Source: Jacaranda mimosifolia
Taxonomy: Eukaryota; Streptophyta; Magnoliopsida; Lamiales; Bignoniaceae
Reading direction: 5' to 3'
DNA: 64,000 nt
Assembly (NCBI GenBank): GCA_018894105.1
Contig: CM032120.1
Coordinates: forward strand, 29,100,710-29,164,709
Each line of letters opens with the position of its first letter. The first letter of the stretch is position 1. Positions 24,985-36,096 of this stretch are shown here, one piece after another. Made by a program: the position numbers and the translations under genes. The notes beneath the pieces were generated by a model. The model searched no databases and was not told the origin of the DNA. It saw nothing but the letters and a program-made list of their open reading frames with translations.

Positions 24985-26250
24985 AGTACTACTACAAAAC
25001 CCCCAAGGGGCACGTGGCAAACGACATAATTAGTATCATTATAAGATCCCCAAGGGGGCACGTGGCAAATATAAAAGACTACTATAAAACCCTAAAAGGG
25101 CACTCAACAATCAAGACTACTATAAGACTACTAAAGGGACATGAAATAACCAAAATTGTGATAAGATCCCGGGGGGGGGGGGGGGGGGAGGGGAGGGGGA
25201 TGAAATTTATGACAACTACCTTGACATCTCTAAGGGGGACATGTAGCAACAACATCATGCTAAGACCCTTAAGAGGCACAAATCAATAACATCTCGCTAA
25301 GACATCCAAGGGGGCACAAATCACAAATGATATGCTAAGACCTCCAAGGGACGTGCTACAACAATGCTGCATTAGTATGTTTTACTGGGTGCATTATGAA
25401 TAAATACCAAAGTAAGACCCCTAAGGGGGTGTAATAACAACAACAACAACATGATAATGAGATCAAAATGGGCACCAAAAGAATAAGAAAAAGAGCCTAA
25501 GTCTTTCATAGAACCACTAACGGAGCTTGCAACCATTTCTCTTCACAACAAAGTCTTACAAAAGGGGCAAAAAAAAAAAAAATGCAGAAAACTTAACAAG
25601 GTGCAAGTAATGCAAGAGAAACTAACCTAGCACAAACCATGCAATCATCTCAATAATCAAGTATAAGAAGAGTGCAAAAGCTGCTCAAACCTCCTTAATA
25701 AAAAAAAATAGAGTCTAACATAATTGGAATGCTCAAGTAGAAAATGACACTTGGTCTACACCTAGCCACCCAAAAGAAAACGACAACTAACATGTTATGT
25801 GAGAAAAGAAAAAACAAAGTTGTCTTCAACAATAAAGGAGGAAAAGAATAAATCTTGGTTTGTTTCTTACTTAGCCCTTACGAAGCCATACCAGTTGAAT
25901 CCTCTACGACGATCTTAGGACCAATCTCTAATGAACGTGCAAAAATCAAACCTACTACAAGACCCCTAATGGAGGCTTGCAAGAATTAGGTCTACTAAAA
26001 GACCCCCAAGAGGCAGCTTGTAAAAATTACCTTTGCTATAAGACCCCTTAAAAGGGCTTGCAAAAAGACACCTTAGTAGTAGGATCCCAAACATTCCCTG
26101 TTGCAAGACCTTAGAAGCACAAAATAACATCTCTACAATAAAACCTAAAAGAACTTACAAAAGGACACATATGTAGGAGAGCCCAAGGGGCGTGCAAAAT
26201 AATGGAATATTAGCGGAAGATTTCAAGGGCCTTCCCAAACAACTTAACTC
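24985..26250 (+). repeat. Degenerate repeats around GACCCCTAAGGGGG
   Basis: Short units containing a near-palindromic core (ACCCCCAAGGGGC near 25000, GATCCCCAAGGGGGC near 25047, GACCCCTAAGGGGG near 25410, GACCCCTAATGGAGG near 25963, GACCCCTTAAAAGGG near 26042) recur at irregular 40-70 bp spacing. Most are preceded by CTA(C/T)(A/T)A-AA. The flanks vary between GGCACGTGGCAA and GGCTTGCAA. The unit is too diverged to give a single period by eye. Confidence 0.7.
25171..25200 (+). repeat. Long G-run
   Basis: About 18 uninterrupted G followed by A, GGGG, A, GGGGG, within the GACCCC/AAGGGG repeat field. Apparently an expansion of the G half of one unit. A strong quadruplex candidate; its length is uncertain in any assembly. 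Confidence 0.8.
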
Positions 26251-26920
26251 TGCAAGAGGAACTAAGGGATGTCTAGAGCGTAAAACTTTATAAGAAAATC
26301 TTAAGTCATTTGCTGAGTGTAAATTTCCACCAGAAGACCCCTATTTGTGGATGGGTTGGGAGGTGGGCCAAGTCACAAGTTTTAGGACTCTTATTGAGCA
26401 GTCAAGTTTGAGAGGCAACCCTACCTTGACTGATGGACTTACCTCATTTGGTACCTCTACCTATGTGGTAGCCTGAGGTTGGCTATCTAATGGATTGGCC
26501 ATCTATAAAAATTTTAAAAAAAATACAAATTAATATATTGATAGTAATATGAAAAACTATTGCAATGTGAACAATTAATATTAACATACATGATTCAATA
26601 TGAATCACATTACATCAAAATAAAATTAAAATCACACCAACGACGAAATTTAGTCTTTATTAGAGTTGGCAAATTATTTAGTCTCATCTTCTTCATCTTC
26701 ATCATCACTAAGTTTTACCTCTTCTTCATCATCATATTAGAAGTTACTATATCACTATATGATAACATATCATTCTAATATGCCACTTTACTAAACCTTG
26801 AATTTCTACTCTACCTCTTGCTTTTGTTTTTACAACACTCCACCAATGGATATTTTCTTTAATTCTTTTATGAGTATGGAATATAGTAAACCTATCTAAC
26901 TTGTTGGGCGCTGCTGAATG

Positions 26921-27020
26921 AATCATACTTTTTATATCTATCCCTTTGTCTAACTTTGACAAATTTATACAATCATACTTTTTATATCTATCCCTTTGTC
27001 TAACTTTGACAAATTTATAC
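26921..27020. repeat. Perfect 50-bp tandem duplication
   Basis: 26921-26970 and 26971-27020 are identical by eye; both begin AATCATACTTTTTATATC and end CAAATTTATAC. The identity implies a recent duplication. Confidence 0.95.
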
Positions 27021-27164
27021 TTCAGATGCATTATATGGGTGGCATTTTGACATGTCATTTAATGCATATCTTTTGTGTTGGTTTGACGTATCAGTTTTCT
27101 GTATTTTTTAGGACATTTTAACATATTTTTTTGTTACATTTTATTAATGCTACAATTAAGGTAA

Positions 27165-27265
27165 ATTAATGATATTTATACCTTTACGTACACTGCTACA
27201 AGTGGCACTTTTAAAATATGTCATATAAATATAAATATAAATTGCCAATATAATATTACTTAAGT
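27165..27265 (-). repeat. Dispersed repeat, same family as the window end
   Basis: The reverse complement shares CCACTTGTAGC, AAAGGTATAAATAT and the preceding TTTTAAAA-TG(C/T)CAC order with 63885-64000. This is most likely a short DNA transposon or repeat fragment of unknown class. Confidence 0.55.
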
Positions 27266-28867
27266 GATAGTTTTTAGTGTCTCTAATGATTAATTTTGTT
27301 GTAAAGAGTTATACCCTCCCTCTTTATCTAACCAATCTCATTCACTCCTCTAGTTTTCATTTCTTAATGTCAGTGTCAACCCATCAAAGTGCTTTTAGTG
27401 TAGGTGTTCTTTCTGTCTCTGTCTTTCACCTCTCCATCAGGATTTTTCTTTACTTCCTACAACTCTTCAATCACTTGTTAGAATTTAGAGGTTTTCAAAT
27501 TATTTATATGATAAAATCAAATCTCTTATTGAAAATCATGATACTTTTCAAAAATTGAAATTCTTGAAAATAGAGAAGTGCCTTTTTTTTTATTATTTAT
27601 CAATAAGATATTAAAATGGGTGATTGACTTATTCCATACTAAATCAAATAAAATCCTTTGGTAATACAGATTTCGGATTACTATTTCTCAATAATATTTC
27701 AGAACCATATATATTGGCTGAATCCATGCAATCATTTCATAATAATTCATTGATATCTTCATATTTTACTTTATAATTACATATCACGTGTATATATGTG
27801 ATTCATAAGTAGACCTCTATAAAATAATACTTAATATACCTAATATTTATTTATATGTAAAATAAAAAAATAAAACATTAAAATAAATAGTGTGAACTGA
27901 TTCTTTTCATGTAGAGTGAATCATTAAAAAATGTTAGTTGCCAAGTCAAGAATGATTTATACCAGAAGCAATCAAATATTCAAACTATATAATGCATATG
28001 AAGGGCACAAATTAACTAATGCATAGACTTAGGAAGTTTTTTGGCTTATTAACCCTTGTGCACGGCGAGACTTGTCTCCATCCCCACAAATTTCATGTCA
28101 TTTACCTATTAGTTTTCAAATGGATATAGGACATTCCAATACATTAAATCCTCATTATCATCCCACGAGAAATGTCTAATTCTATTAATGACAATAAAAC
28201 TTCAATGGCCCACAAGATATAGACCGTCTAAGGCAACTAAATGAAGACAAAACTTCAAAATGTGGATATATATAATATATACAAAGAGAATGGTTACAAT
28301 AAATAATTAGTAATATATGTGCATGATGTGGACAATTAAAACTATATGGATAATTTGATAAAAAAAATTATGGGGCATGGAAATCTAGTAGGTCCAGATA
28401 GACAGTCCTTCACTGAAGAACCTACAACAACAACAATAAATGCTAGAAAAGGAAGAGGAAAAAATAACATTGTAAGAGCGACCTCAAGTGAAAACATTGT
28501 AAGCTTAAGTGTTAGTAGTTTGATTGGACTAGAAAAAGTTCATCCTTTGGTAATAAAAATTAAGTACTAAAATTTGTGATTGCACTTCTATATATTATTT
28601 GCTTGATGATTGTGTAACATAAAAGTTTTGATGTTTCAAGTAATAAAATGATCCGCAAAGTTTGAAGATATACTTTTTAATCAAAGCTCTATCCAAAAAC
28701 AAACTTGAAGTTTTGAATTTATCCAAACTGATTTTGAGTTGAATTATACACTAGTTTCATATTGAACTTAGAGAGGTTTGTGTTTTTTTTTTTTTCTTTC
28801 TTTAATTGAATTGGATTAGCTAATACTTATTTGGTGAACTAAACCGATTTAGTTGATTTTTGTTTTT

Positions 28868-28950
28868 GGTAAATTGAATATAGAACTAGTTGTTTGGTAA
28901 ATTAAATATAGAAGTGATTGTTTAGTAAATTGAATATGCACTGATTGTTT
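28868..28950. repeat. Three ~28-bp tandem units
   Basis: GGTAAATTGAATATAGAACT, GGTAAATTAAATATAGAAGT and AGTAAATTGAATATGCACTG each begin a unit ending in TTGTTT. Spacing is about 28 bp. Confidence 0.75.
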
Positions 28951-29084
28951 GGGAGTGTACAATTTCTATATCCTTAAGAAAATGATTTCGGGGTGTTTTT
29001 CCTTTTTTCTAATTCATGTACAATGTCCCTTGTCTAACTGGATATTCTTTTATAATAATTTGACAAGTTTTGTGCTTGGAAGTC

Positions 29085-30244
29085 TTGCTTCTGCTCTACT
29101 TTGAAACTTCTTATCTACCAACTTATAGGCACCATTTATGTAAGCTTCTTTCACCACATAAGGGTCATCCCAGTTTGATAAAAACTTGTTTCCCATTCAC
29201 TGGGTGATGGTAATTGGCATTCTCACTGCCAGGACCAGATCCCCAACTTGAAATGAATGAGGACAGACTTTCTTGTTGAATGCTCTCGTCATGTGAGCTT
29301 GGTAGCACTCAAGTTGCTGTTGAGTTTCAAGCCTTTTCTCATCTAATGCTTCTAGTTCTTCAAGTCTGAGATGAGCATTATCTTTGGTGGTGAGTCCTTT
29401 TTGAATTGCGATACGGAACGAAGGCATCTAACTTTCAAGATGGAGAAATAGTTTAAACTCCGTATACCAATGAATATAAAGTGGCTTGAGTAGCAGTTTG
29501 ATGTGTCGTTCTATATGTCCACAGTGCTTCTCCAACTTTCTCGTGCCAGTCTCTTTTTGACTTTGATATCACTCTCTTCAGAAGGTTGCACAGGGTCTTA
29601 TTGAATGCTTCAGCCAAACCATTTGTTGCTACATTGTAGGTCGAGGAGTTATGCTGCTTGAACCTAAACTATGCACATATATTATCCATGAATTTGTTAT
29701 AGAATGGCTTTCCATTGTCGGTGATGATGTAGCAAGATATCACCTATCGAAAAATAAGGTTCGAATGAATGAACTCAACTAATGTTTCCTTTTTTACCTC
29801 TCTACCATTTGGAGAAGTAATTAGTAGCTACCAATATATAAGCATAATAAGCAGATATCTTTGGAATAATAGGTCCTACAACATTGAGACCTCAAGCATG
29901 AAACGTCCATGAAGCAATAGAGGATGTAGGGGATCCGGAGGTTAGTGCATCAAATTTGCATATAGTTAGCAAGCTTCACACCTCTTTGCATATTCCAAAC
30001 AATCTTTGACCATCGTTGGCCAATAGTATCCCATCCTTTTAATCCGAAAGTGGAGCTTAGGACCGGGCTGGTGAGCACCACAGAACCCAGAATGTGCTTC
30101 AATCATAGCTTCTATTGCTTTTTCACCACTCAAGCAACGTTGGTAACTACCTTCAAGAGATCGACGATACAAAGTATCTTTGTATAAGATAAAACGAGAT
30201 GATCTCCTTTGTATTTCTGTCTTATGGTGAGGATCATTCAGCAA
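29085..30244 (-). pseudogene. Gypsy integrase, decayed
   Basis: The N-terminal HHCC-type zinc domain is clear at 29966-30244 (AHSGFCGAHQPGPKLHFRIK, then YYWPTMVKDCLEYAKRCEAC). The catalytic core follows in broken frames: GPIIPKISAYYAYILVATNY near 29860, then a NGLAEAFNKTLCNLLKRVIS segment near 29580-29640, with stops between. The C-terminal part at 29197-29427 reads SFRIAIQKGLTT and ends FQVGDLVLAVR; readable sequence continues to about 29085 (NGAYKLVD). The reaction was insertion of element cDNA; this copy cannot do it. Confidence 0.85.
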
Positions 30245-30358
30245 CTTTCCATGCTTTAAGTAATCAACTAATGGACTCCTCCAATCTTGATCGTCACTGA
30301 TTGATATTAATATGGCATTTGAATCTTTATGATTGGGTTCAACAGAAGACAGAGCAAT

Positions 30359-30736
30359 CTAGCGATTGCATGCATGAACCTTTGTTGTTTCTCCTTCAGA
30401 CAAAACGAGAGTATATGCTAGGTTAGCTAATGCATCAACTATCATATTTTCCTTTCTTAGGATGTGGTTTAAGCTGAAACTTTGAAATTTCTTTAATAAG
30501 TCTAAGGTTTGCTTAAAGAAAGGTACGATATTCTCTTTCTTGACTTCATATCCTTTCAAAAGTTGATTGATGATCAATTTTGAGTCGCCATAGATCTCAA
30601 TTTCCATAATCTCCATTTCTAACGCCATTTGAAGTCCCATGATCAAACCTTGGTACTCAGCAACGTTGTTGGAGCACAACTCCCCCAACTTAATGGAATA
30701 TGTCAATAGTTGTTTTTTTTGGTTAAACGAAAACAA
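30359..30736 (-). pseudogene. Plant-type extra RNase H of the gypsy element
   Basis: A 125-residue stretch carries LCSNNVAEYQGLIMGLQMAL, then IYGDSKLIINQLLKGYEVKK and a closing MIVDALANLA. This is the archaeal/plant-like RNase H order: NNxAEY, then GDSxLVxxQ, then DALA. Its position between the pol RNase H and the integrase is typical of the Tat lineage. The frame is open here but isolated by stops on both sides. Confidence 0.85.
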
Positions 30737-31022
30737 TCATTGTCCCCGATCCATCAGATCTAGCTGTTCCATCAAAGAACATCATCCATGTCGGGAGAAA
30801 TTCAACATAGAGAATATCTTCATCGGGGAAGTCATCAAATAACTCTCACTCTGTAGGGATAAGATGTTTAGCCAAGAAATCAGTAAAAGCTTTCCCTTTA
30901 ATAGCTTTTCGTGGCACATATATAATCTCATATTGGTTGAATTTGACAGACCACTTCACCAATCTCCCAAAGAACACATGCCTTGACATAAAAAATTTGA
31001 TTGGATCGGCAAGAGAGATGAG

Positions 31023-31259
31023 TCATATGGAGTATGCTTCAAAATAGTATTTCAACTTCCTAATGGCATAGAATAATGCTAAGCAGATCTTCTCAATAGG
31101 GGAGTATTTTAGTTTATTTCCAGTCAGAGATTTGCTTAGGTAGTATAGTACCTTTTCTTTACCCTCTTCATTTTCTTGAGTCATAAGAGCGTCAATTGAC
31201 CTTTTTTGTGTTGCAATATACAGTATAAGCGGCGTTCCTAGTACAGAGGCTCCCAACAC
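31023..31259 (-). pseudogene. RT connection / pol RNase H segment
   Basis: PLILYIATQKRSIDALMTQE, then KVLYYLSKSLTG and YSPIEKICLALFYAIRKLK match the Ty3/gypsy RNase H region (RT_RNaseH) that follows reverse transcriptase. It is in a different open stretch from RT, showing frame damage around 31260-31380. Confidence 0.85.
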
Positions 31260-31379
31260 TGGTGGATTTAAGAGGTGCTTCTTTATACTTTCAAGAGCAT
31301 TCTAGCATCCTTCATCCCATCTGAAAAGGGTATTTTTCTTTATAAGATGATTGAATGGTTGGCACCTTCCAACAAGGTT

Positions 31380-32010
31380 TTATATGAATCTTCTTATGAA
31401 TGCAAGACTAACTTGCAAGCTTCGCAGTTCCTTTAATTTCCTTGGCGTAGGCATCTTCTGGATAGCATCTATCTTTGTGGGATCGACCTTAATGCCTTGA
31501 TGATAGATTATAAAGCCAAGAAACTTGCCTGATGTAACATCAAATACAAATTTAAAGAGATTTATATTCAAGTTATATTTTTTTAACCGATCGAATACCA
31601 CTCGAAGATCTACCAAGTGATCATTTCTTTTTTTACTTTTGACGACCAAATCATCCACATAGCATTCAACTCTTTTGTGCAACATGTCATCGAATATGTT
31701 CTACATAGTATGTTGGTAAGTGACACCTGTATTCTTTAACCTGAAAGGCATTACCTTATAACAGTAGATTCCCTTTGGAGTGCGGAAAGTTGTACACTCT
31801 TCATCTTGTGGTGATATCCTGATTTGGTCATAGCTAGAAGACCTATCCATGAAGGATAAAGCTTCATAACCAGTAGTTGCGTCGACCATGAGCTCGATGA
31901 TAGGCAACAAAAAATCATCTTTTGGGCATACCTTATTTAAGTCTCGAAAGTCAACACAAATACGTATTTGGCCATTTTTCTTCGTAATAGGTACGATGCT
32001 AGATATCCAC
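31380..32010 (-). pseudogene. Gypsy reverse transcriptase, decayed
   Basis: The fingers motif RICVDFRDLNKVCPKDDF is readable around 31925-31980, followed by MDRSSSYDQIRISPQDE and TFRTPKGIYCYKVMPF. An in-frame stop lies just after the QHTM residues (about 31700). The next open stretch carries the catalytic YVDDLVVKS and a FLGFIIYHQGIKVDP segment. The order and motifs fit Ty3/gypsy RT. The YVDD aspartates are intact, but the stop and frame shifts make it non-functional. Confidence 0.9.
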
Positions 32011-33694
32011 GTTAGATACTTGACTTCTCTGAATGAGCTTGTTTACTTCAGCTTCAATTCAAGGGACGAGCTCTGGGTGGAGAATTCATTGTGATTGCTT
32101 TACTGGGCGCACTCCATGCCTTATGCCAAGGTGATGAATCACAACTTTGGGATCCAATCTCAGCATCTCTTTATATGTCCAAGCAAAAACATATATATAC
32201 TCGCTTAAGGTTTTGAAGTACTATTCTTCCTATTCATGAAGTAGCAAAGAACTCACAAATATAGGACGTGGGTTTTCTATTGTGCCAAGATTCAATTCTT
32301 TAAGTTCATCTACAGTTACCTGTCCATCTTCTTCAAGTTGTGGAGAGGCTTCTTAAATGTCATCTTTAGAGATATTTGAGTCAGACTCTTCATTAATAGC
32401 AACATGATGACATAAGTGTGGATCATTGTCTTCTTCATCATCAGACTATATAGTATCTATGAGCTCTACCCTTTGAAATGCGACCCTCTATTATATAACT
32501 CCATTTGCTTTCATAATGGGGATAAGTGTCATTTTCCACCCAGGATAACTTGTATTTTGCACAAAGCTACCTATAATCAATCTGTTGAACTCTCCAAGAT
32601 ACTGAGGGCTTGGCTCTCCTATAACACTTATGTAGTTAGAGTTTATAGTAACCTTCATTTCATCCTCATGTCCACTATCTTCATCATATAAACGTCCTGT
32701 GGTATGTCACATCACCTTTACCGGTCTGTCCATATTGATGATTAGGATTGAAGATTTGACTTTACTTGGTTGAGATAAGCAAATAGTCTGACCTTCAGTT
32801 CTTAACTCCATCATGTTAGTCTCATCATAGCTATGTCTTTTCCTTGATTTTTCTACAGCATTACTTCTAAATTGATTAAAGACCAAACCTTATAGACAAT
32901 GACTTATAGTAGACCTTTTACAAAGTGGTGGATTCTAACCAAGTCTTTCAAAGACATAAGGATGGGTAGTGCGAGTGCTCAATCGATCAAATATAGAGAT
33001 GCGACGATCACTTGACTTTTAACTTCCATTATTTCCATCTTGCTCAGCTGCTATATGTTGGACACCAATCCACTTATCTTTCATTATCACACATATTTTG
33101 ATTGGCTCACTTGGTACAAATCCCATGTCGGTCCTTGGCTGGTCAACATGAAACCTTTGGCTTCATAATTTTTGTTCTGCTTTATTGAGGCCATGGCTTT
33201 TCTTCAATCAACTTAGGTTTCAGCATACCTAGCTCAAATAGAGTAGAGAAGTCATATCCAGACTTAGCCAAGAGATTGTAGGCTTTTGGATCAAACATCC
33301 TGTGAAACTTTTGATGTTGGGTTCCACTAGAGAAAAAAATTCAACTGAGGCCTTGGAGTTCAAACCAACAACAGGCATGATTAACTCCTTTCTCATAACT
33401 TGGGAGTCAGTAGATCTTGTCTTCTTTGTTTGTCCTTTTTTTATTGTTTAGTGATGTAAAGTATGCTTCCAATGACTTTTGCTCTTCTTTCCAATGTGGT
33501 CAAAGGGTATATCGGAATACTGGCAGATCAGGCGCTCCTTTAGATTCAGCAACTTTACTTGATAAGGTTTCAACAGCAATCAACCTCTTGGACTTTTCAT
33601 CATCAGACTCCAAAGTCATGTTGCCTTGAGTTTTTGAAGACAATGTCTCCTGCACTGAGCTTGGGTCTAAATATAATTTGGCATCTGCAAAGTA

Positions 33695-35400
33695 TTATTT
33701 CGCCTTTGTAAATATCTTTGTATCGGCATTGACTTTTATTATCTCACCATTCCTCGAATACTTGAAGTATTGGTGAATGATGGATGGAACCACTACATTC
33801 TCGTGAAGCTTTGGTCTGCCTAGCAGCAAGTTGTAAGAAGTTCTGGCATTAATGACATGAAATAGTGTATCCGCTTTCAATTCCCAAATAGTAAGATCTA
33901 GGCGAATCATTCCTATAGCTCACTGGCGTCCCTAATTGAAACCTTGAATAGTCAAGCGGCTGCGAGATAAGTCCTCAACTGTGATCCTCAATTGTTTCAT
34001 AGTAGACTTTGGCATGATGTTAACTGTTGATCCCTTATCGATAAGCATTCGGTTGACTTTCTAATCTTGTATAAATCTAGAAACAAAGAGCGGTCGGTTG
34101 TGGGGCTTTGATCCCAACAATAAATCTTCATTTGTAAATGCAATAATGGCACAACAAGAAGTAAAATGCTGGCTCTCCACTTTACTAGATGCAGTAAATG
34201 CCTTTTTGACCTTTTGCTCAAAAAATCTTGTAGGAAAAAAGTCTCTTAGAGTTATGGGATCCCGATGACTTTTCCTCAATCTTCTCAGCTTAACATGAAG
34301 AGCTTTTGTATCTACTATTAACTTTGGTTGAGGGCACTTGAAGTGATGTCTCTTTAAGAGTGGTGGATGAGGTTGGGGAACACTTTGGCTTTGCCTTCGC
34401 GGGCATGTCACAAGAATCCACTTGTCATCATCTTCAATTTTAGAGACAAAAATTGTATCCGACTTTTCCTTTTTATCAGCAGACAAAGCTTCAAACATGA
34501 CTGGATCTATACTTCCAAATTGAAGCATCTTTTGTGCCCCCATGAGTAGGGAAAGAAATCTTTTCTAGTTTGCAAGCTACTTTTGTAATAGCTGCGACAC
34601 TAGCAACATTTGTATCTGTCGCATCTTTGGCATCACTCGTGAATTGCTTTATGAGGAGGTCACCATCAATTCCTGCATTATTGCACATTTCCATAAAATG
34701 GGCAATATGTTGCTTTGGATTGAATTTTCCATCAAACTATTGGAACTTTGGTGGCTATTAACCTATCGAAATCATTAATGAATCAGTTTATTTTGTGTAT
34801 GGTTTTGAATACACAAGCGAATTCTACGAAGGCCACCGTACTAACCTCTGATGGTGTTAGTTATTATCTCTTACAATTGTTGCATAGACAACACGGCAAC
34901 AAATTTTGTAAAGTGATTAGATTTCCACACTGAGTCATGCTTGAGGGGTGCCTCATCCGTTTACTTATCATTTTCAACATGATTTGAGGAGGATGAATGA
35001 TTTTGGCTAGACTCTCTGACATTTGAGGGCTCCAGCTTGTTCATTAATTGGTCGATTTGGAGGTCTTTGTCTTCCACAATCTTCTACAGATCAACTATGG
35101 CTTGAGCTATTTAAGCAAGTTGTTCATCAACTATAGTTGTTGTTTCAGCCACCATCGTCGGCAACACAGCAAAAAAAGGATGATTTGGACTTGATTTCCA
35201 TAGGACTTGCTAAGTTCGAGCCATCTAATGGAGTAGTATCAATGATCTTGCCCCCCAGTGGAGGATTGACCAGCTGCAGCAATAATATCCAACGTCTTTT
35301 TGAATCACAATGGTGACTTGGTTCTTCTTAAGTGCCATGGAGCATTTGGAAATAGTGATTGGAATTTCGATGTAGGAAGAAGAGAAGAGAGACAGAGATA
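33695..35400 (-). pseudogene. Gypsy gag and protease, decayed with gag deletion
   Basis: Gag traces: KFNPKQHIAHF near 34715 running into MEMCNNAGIDGDLLIKQF, then abruptly a segment ending FGSIDPVMFEALS at about 34500. Much of the central gag, including a CCHC knuckle, is missing. Downstream, IEDDDKWILVTCPRR and LLLGSKPHNRPLFVS lead into the protease. The active-site motif reads DKGS (about 34030-34045) instead of the usual DGGS/DTGS type, so catalysis would be suspect even without stops. The protease end, LGRPKLHENVVVPS, is at 33695-33910. Confidence 0.8.
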
Positions 35401-35418
35401 GTCCTACTAGGCATGCCA
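35401..35418 (-). other. Primer binding site of the gypsy element
   Basis: The minus strand reads TGGCATGCCTAGTAGGAC, 6 bases after the LTR end. It begins TGG, as expected for pairing with a tRNA 3' CCA, and is 18 nt long. Which tRNA it matches was not determined. Confidence 0.65.
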
Positions 35419-35424
35419 GAAATT

Positions 35425-36096
35425 TGTTCACACAAATTTTGAGTCTGCAAAAAAGAATTACAAGACAAGAAAAATATGGACAAATTTAATATTTGATTTA
35501 AAATAAAAGTGGTTACAATCTCTAGAAAATATTTTTGTAATTGAAAACCAATTCCTCTGATTCTTCTCCTTGGAATCTAATTTAAGGGCTTAACACTTAC
35601 TCTTGAATTAAATGCATAATTCCCTCCTAGACTTGTGCATGGAATCACGAACTACCTTAAAATCAAGTATTTTTTTTTTTTATATCAAAGTCTTCAGAAT
35701 TTGGATGCTTTTGAAGAAGATATAGAACCTTTATAGTTGCGGCACTTATCCGAGGCAAGAGCTCGAACTTGAGAGCTTTGATGCTTGAATTTCTCTTGAT
35801 ATGTGGTATGTCTCCCATCACTCTTTTTTATAGGCACAATCCAGGATTTGATGACTTAATTTACTTGGGCTTGAAAATCACTTGAAATTGGCTTAATTTA
35901 CTAATGGGCCATATTAAAATACATTTGGGTCCAATTAGCTAATAAAAAATAAATAAAACTTTTATAATTCATCTTGGATTGGCCCATTATGTAAAGCAAA
36001 ATTTTTTTATGAACTTTAATTTGGAACCCAAATCAATAGCCAATTTATTTGGACTATTAAATAATAATTTATCCTAATAAAATTTCGATGTCAACA
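35425..36096 (-). repeat. 5' LTR of the Tat-type gypsy element
   Basis: Reads TGTTGACATCGAAATTTTAT from 36096 and ends ...TGTGAACA at 35425, about 672 bp with TG...CA termini. Its 3' half aligns with window positions 1-333. A promoter-like CCTATAAAAAAGAG lies at about 35825-35838 on the minus strand. Confidence 0.8.

Larger units (their letters stand above)
23480..26480 (+). mobile_element. Gag-only Ty3/gypsy remnant with repeat-rich region
   Basis: A primer-binding-site-like stretch (GCAGCACCATCTATGGGA, about 23716-23733) is followed by gag traces and then a long field of degenerate GACCCC-AAGGGG repeats. It ends in sequence that I cannot assign. No RT, RNase H or integrase traces were found between. 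This suggests an internally deleted element, similar in spirit to large non-autonomous gag-bearing derivatives of the Tat lineage, where tandem repeats in untranslated regions are known. Both LTR boundaries are unclear. Confidence 0.5.
26481..28984. other. AT-rich spacer with small repeats
   Basis: No gene is recognised. Frames at 26747-27058 (-) and 28346-28570 (+) have no family resemblance I can defend. The stretch holds a perfect 50-bp tandem duplication (26921-27020), a dispersed repeat copy (about 27165-27265) and three ~28-bp units (28868-28950). Confidence 0.45.
28985..36096 (-). mobile_element. Decayed Ty3/gypsy element, Tat lineage
   Basis: Reading the minus strand from 36096: LTR (35425-36096), primer binding site (35401-35418), gag and protease (33695-35400), reverse transcriptase (31380-32010), RNase H region (31023-31259), a second plant-type RNase H (30359-30736) and integrase (about 29085-30244). 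The extra RNase H after the pol RNase H, and motifs such as LLLGSKPHNRPLFVS and LEALDEKRLETQQQLECYQ, mark the Tat/Athila branch, Tat side. Stops and frame changes occur in every module, so it is inactive. No 3' LTR was found below 29085; the element is truncated there. Confidence 0.9.

Noticed and set aside
26747..27058. 103-codon minus-strand frame, considered as a plant transposase fragment
   Set aside because: It reads through the perfect 50-bp duplication, so part of it is repeated; the resemblance was a few residues only.
28346..28570. 74-codon frame with a basic RKGRGKNN stretch, considered as an En/Spm-related remnant
   Set aside because: Too short and no conserved block beyond the basic patch.
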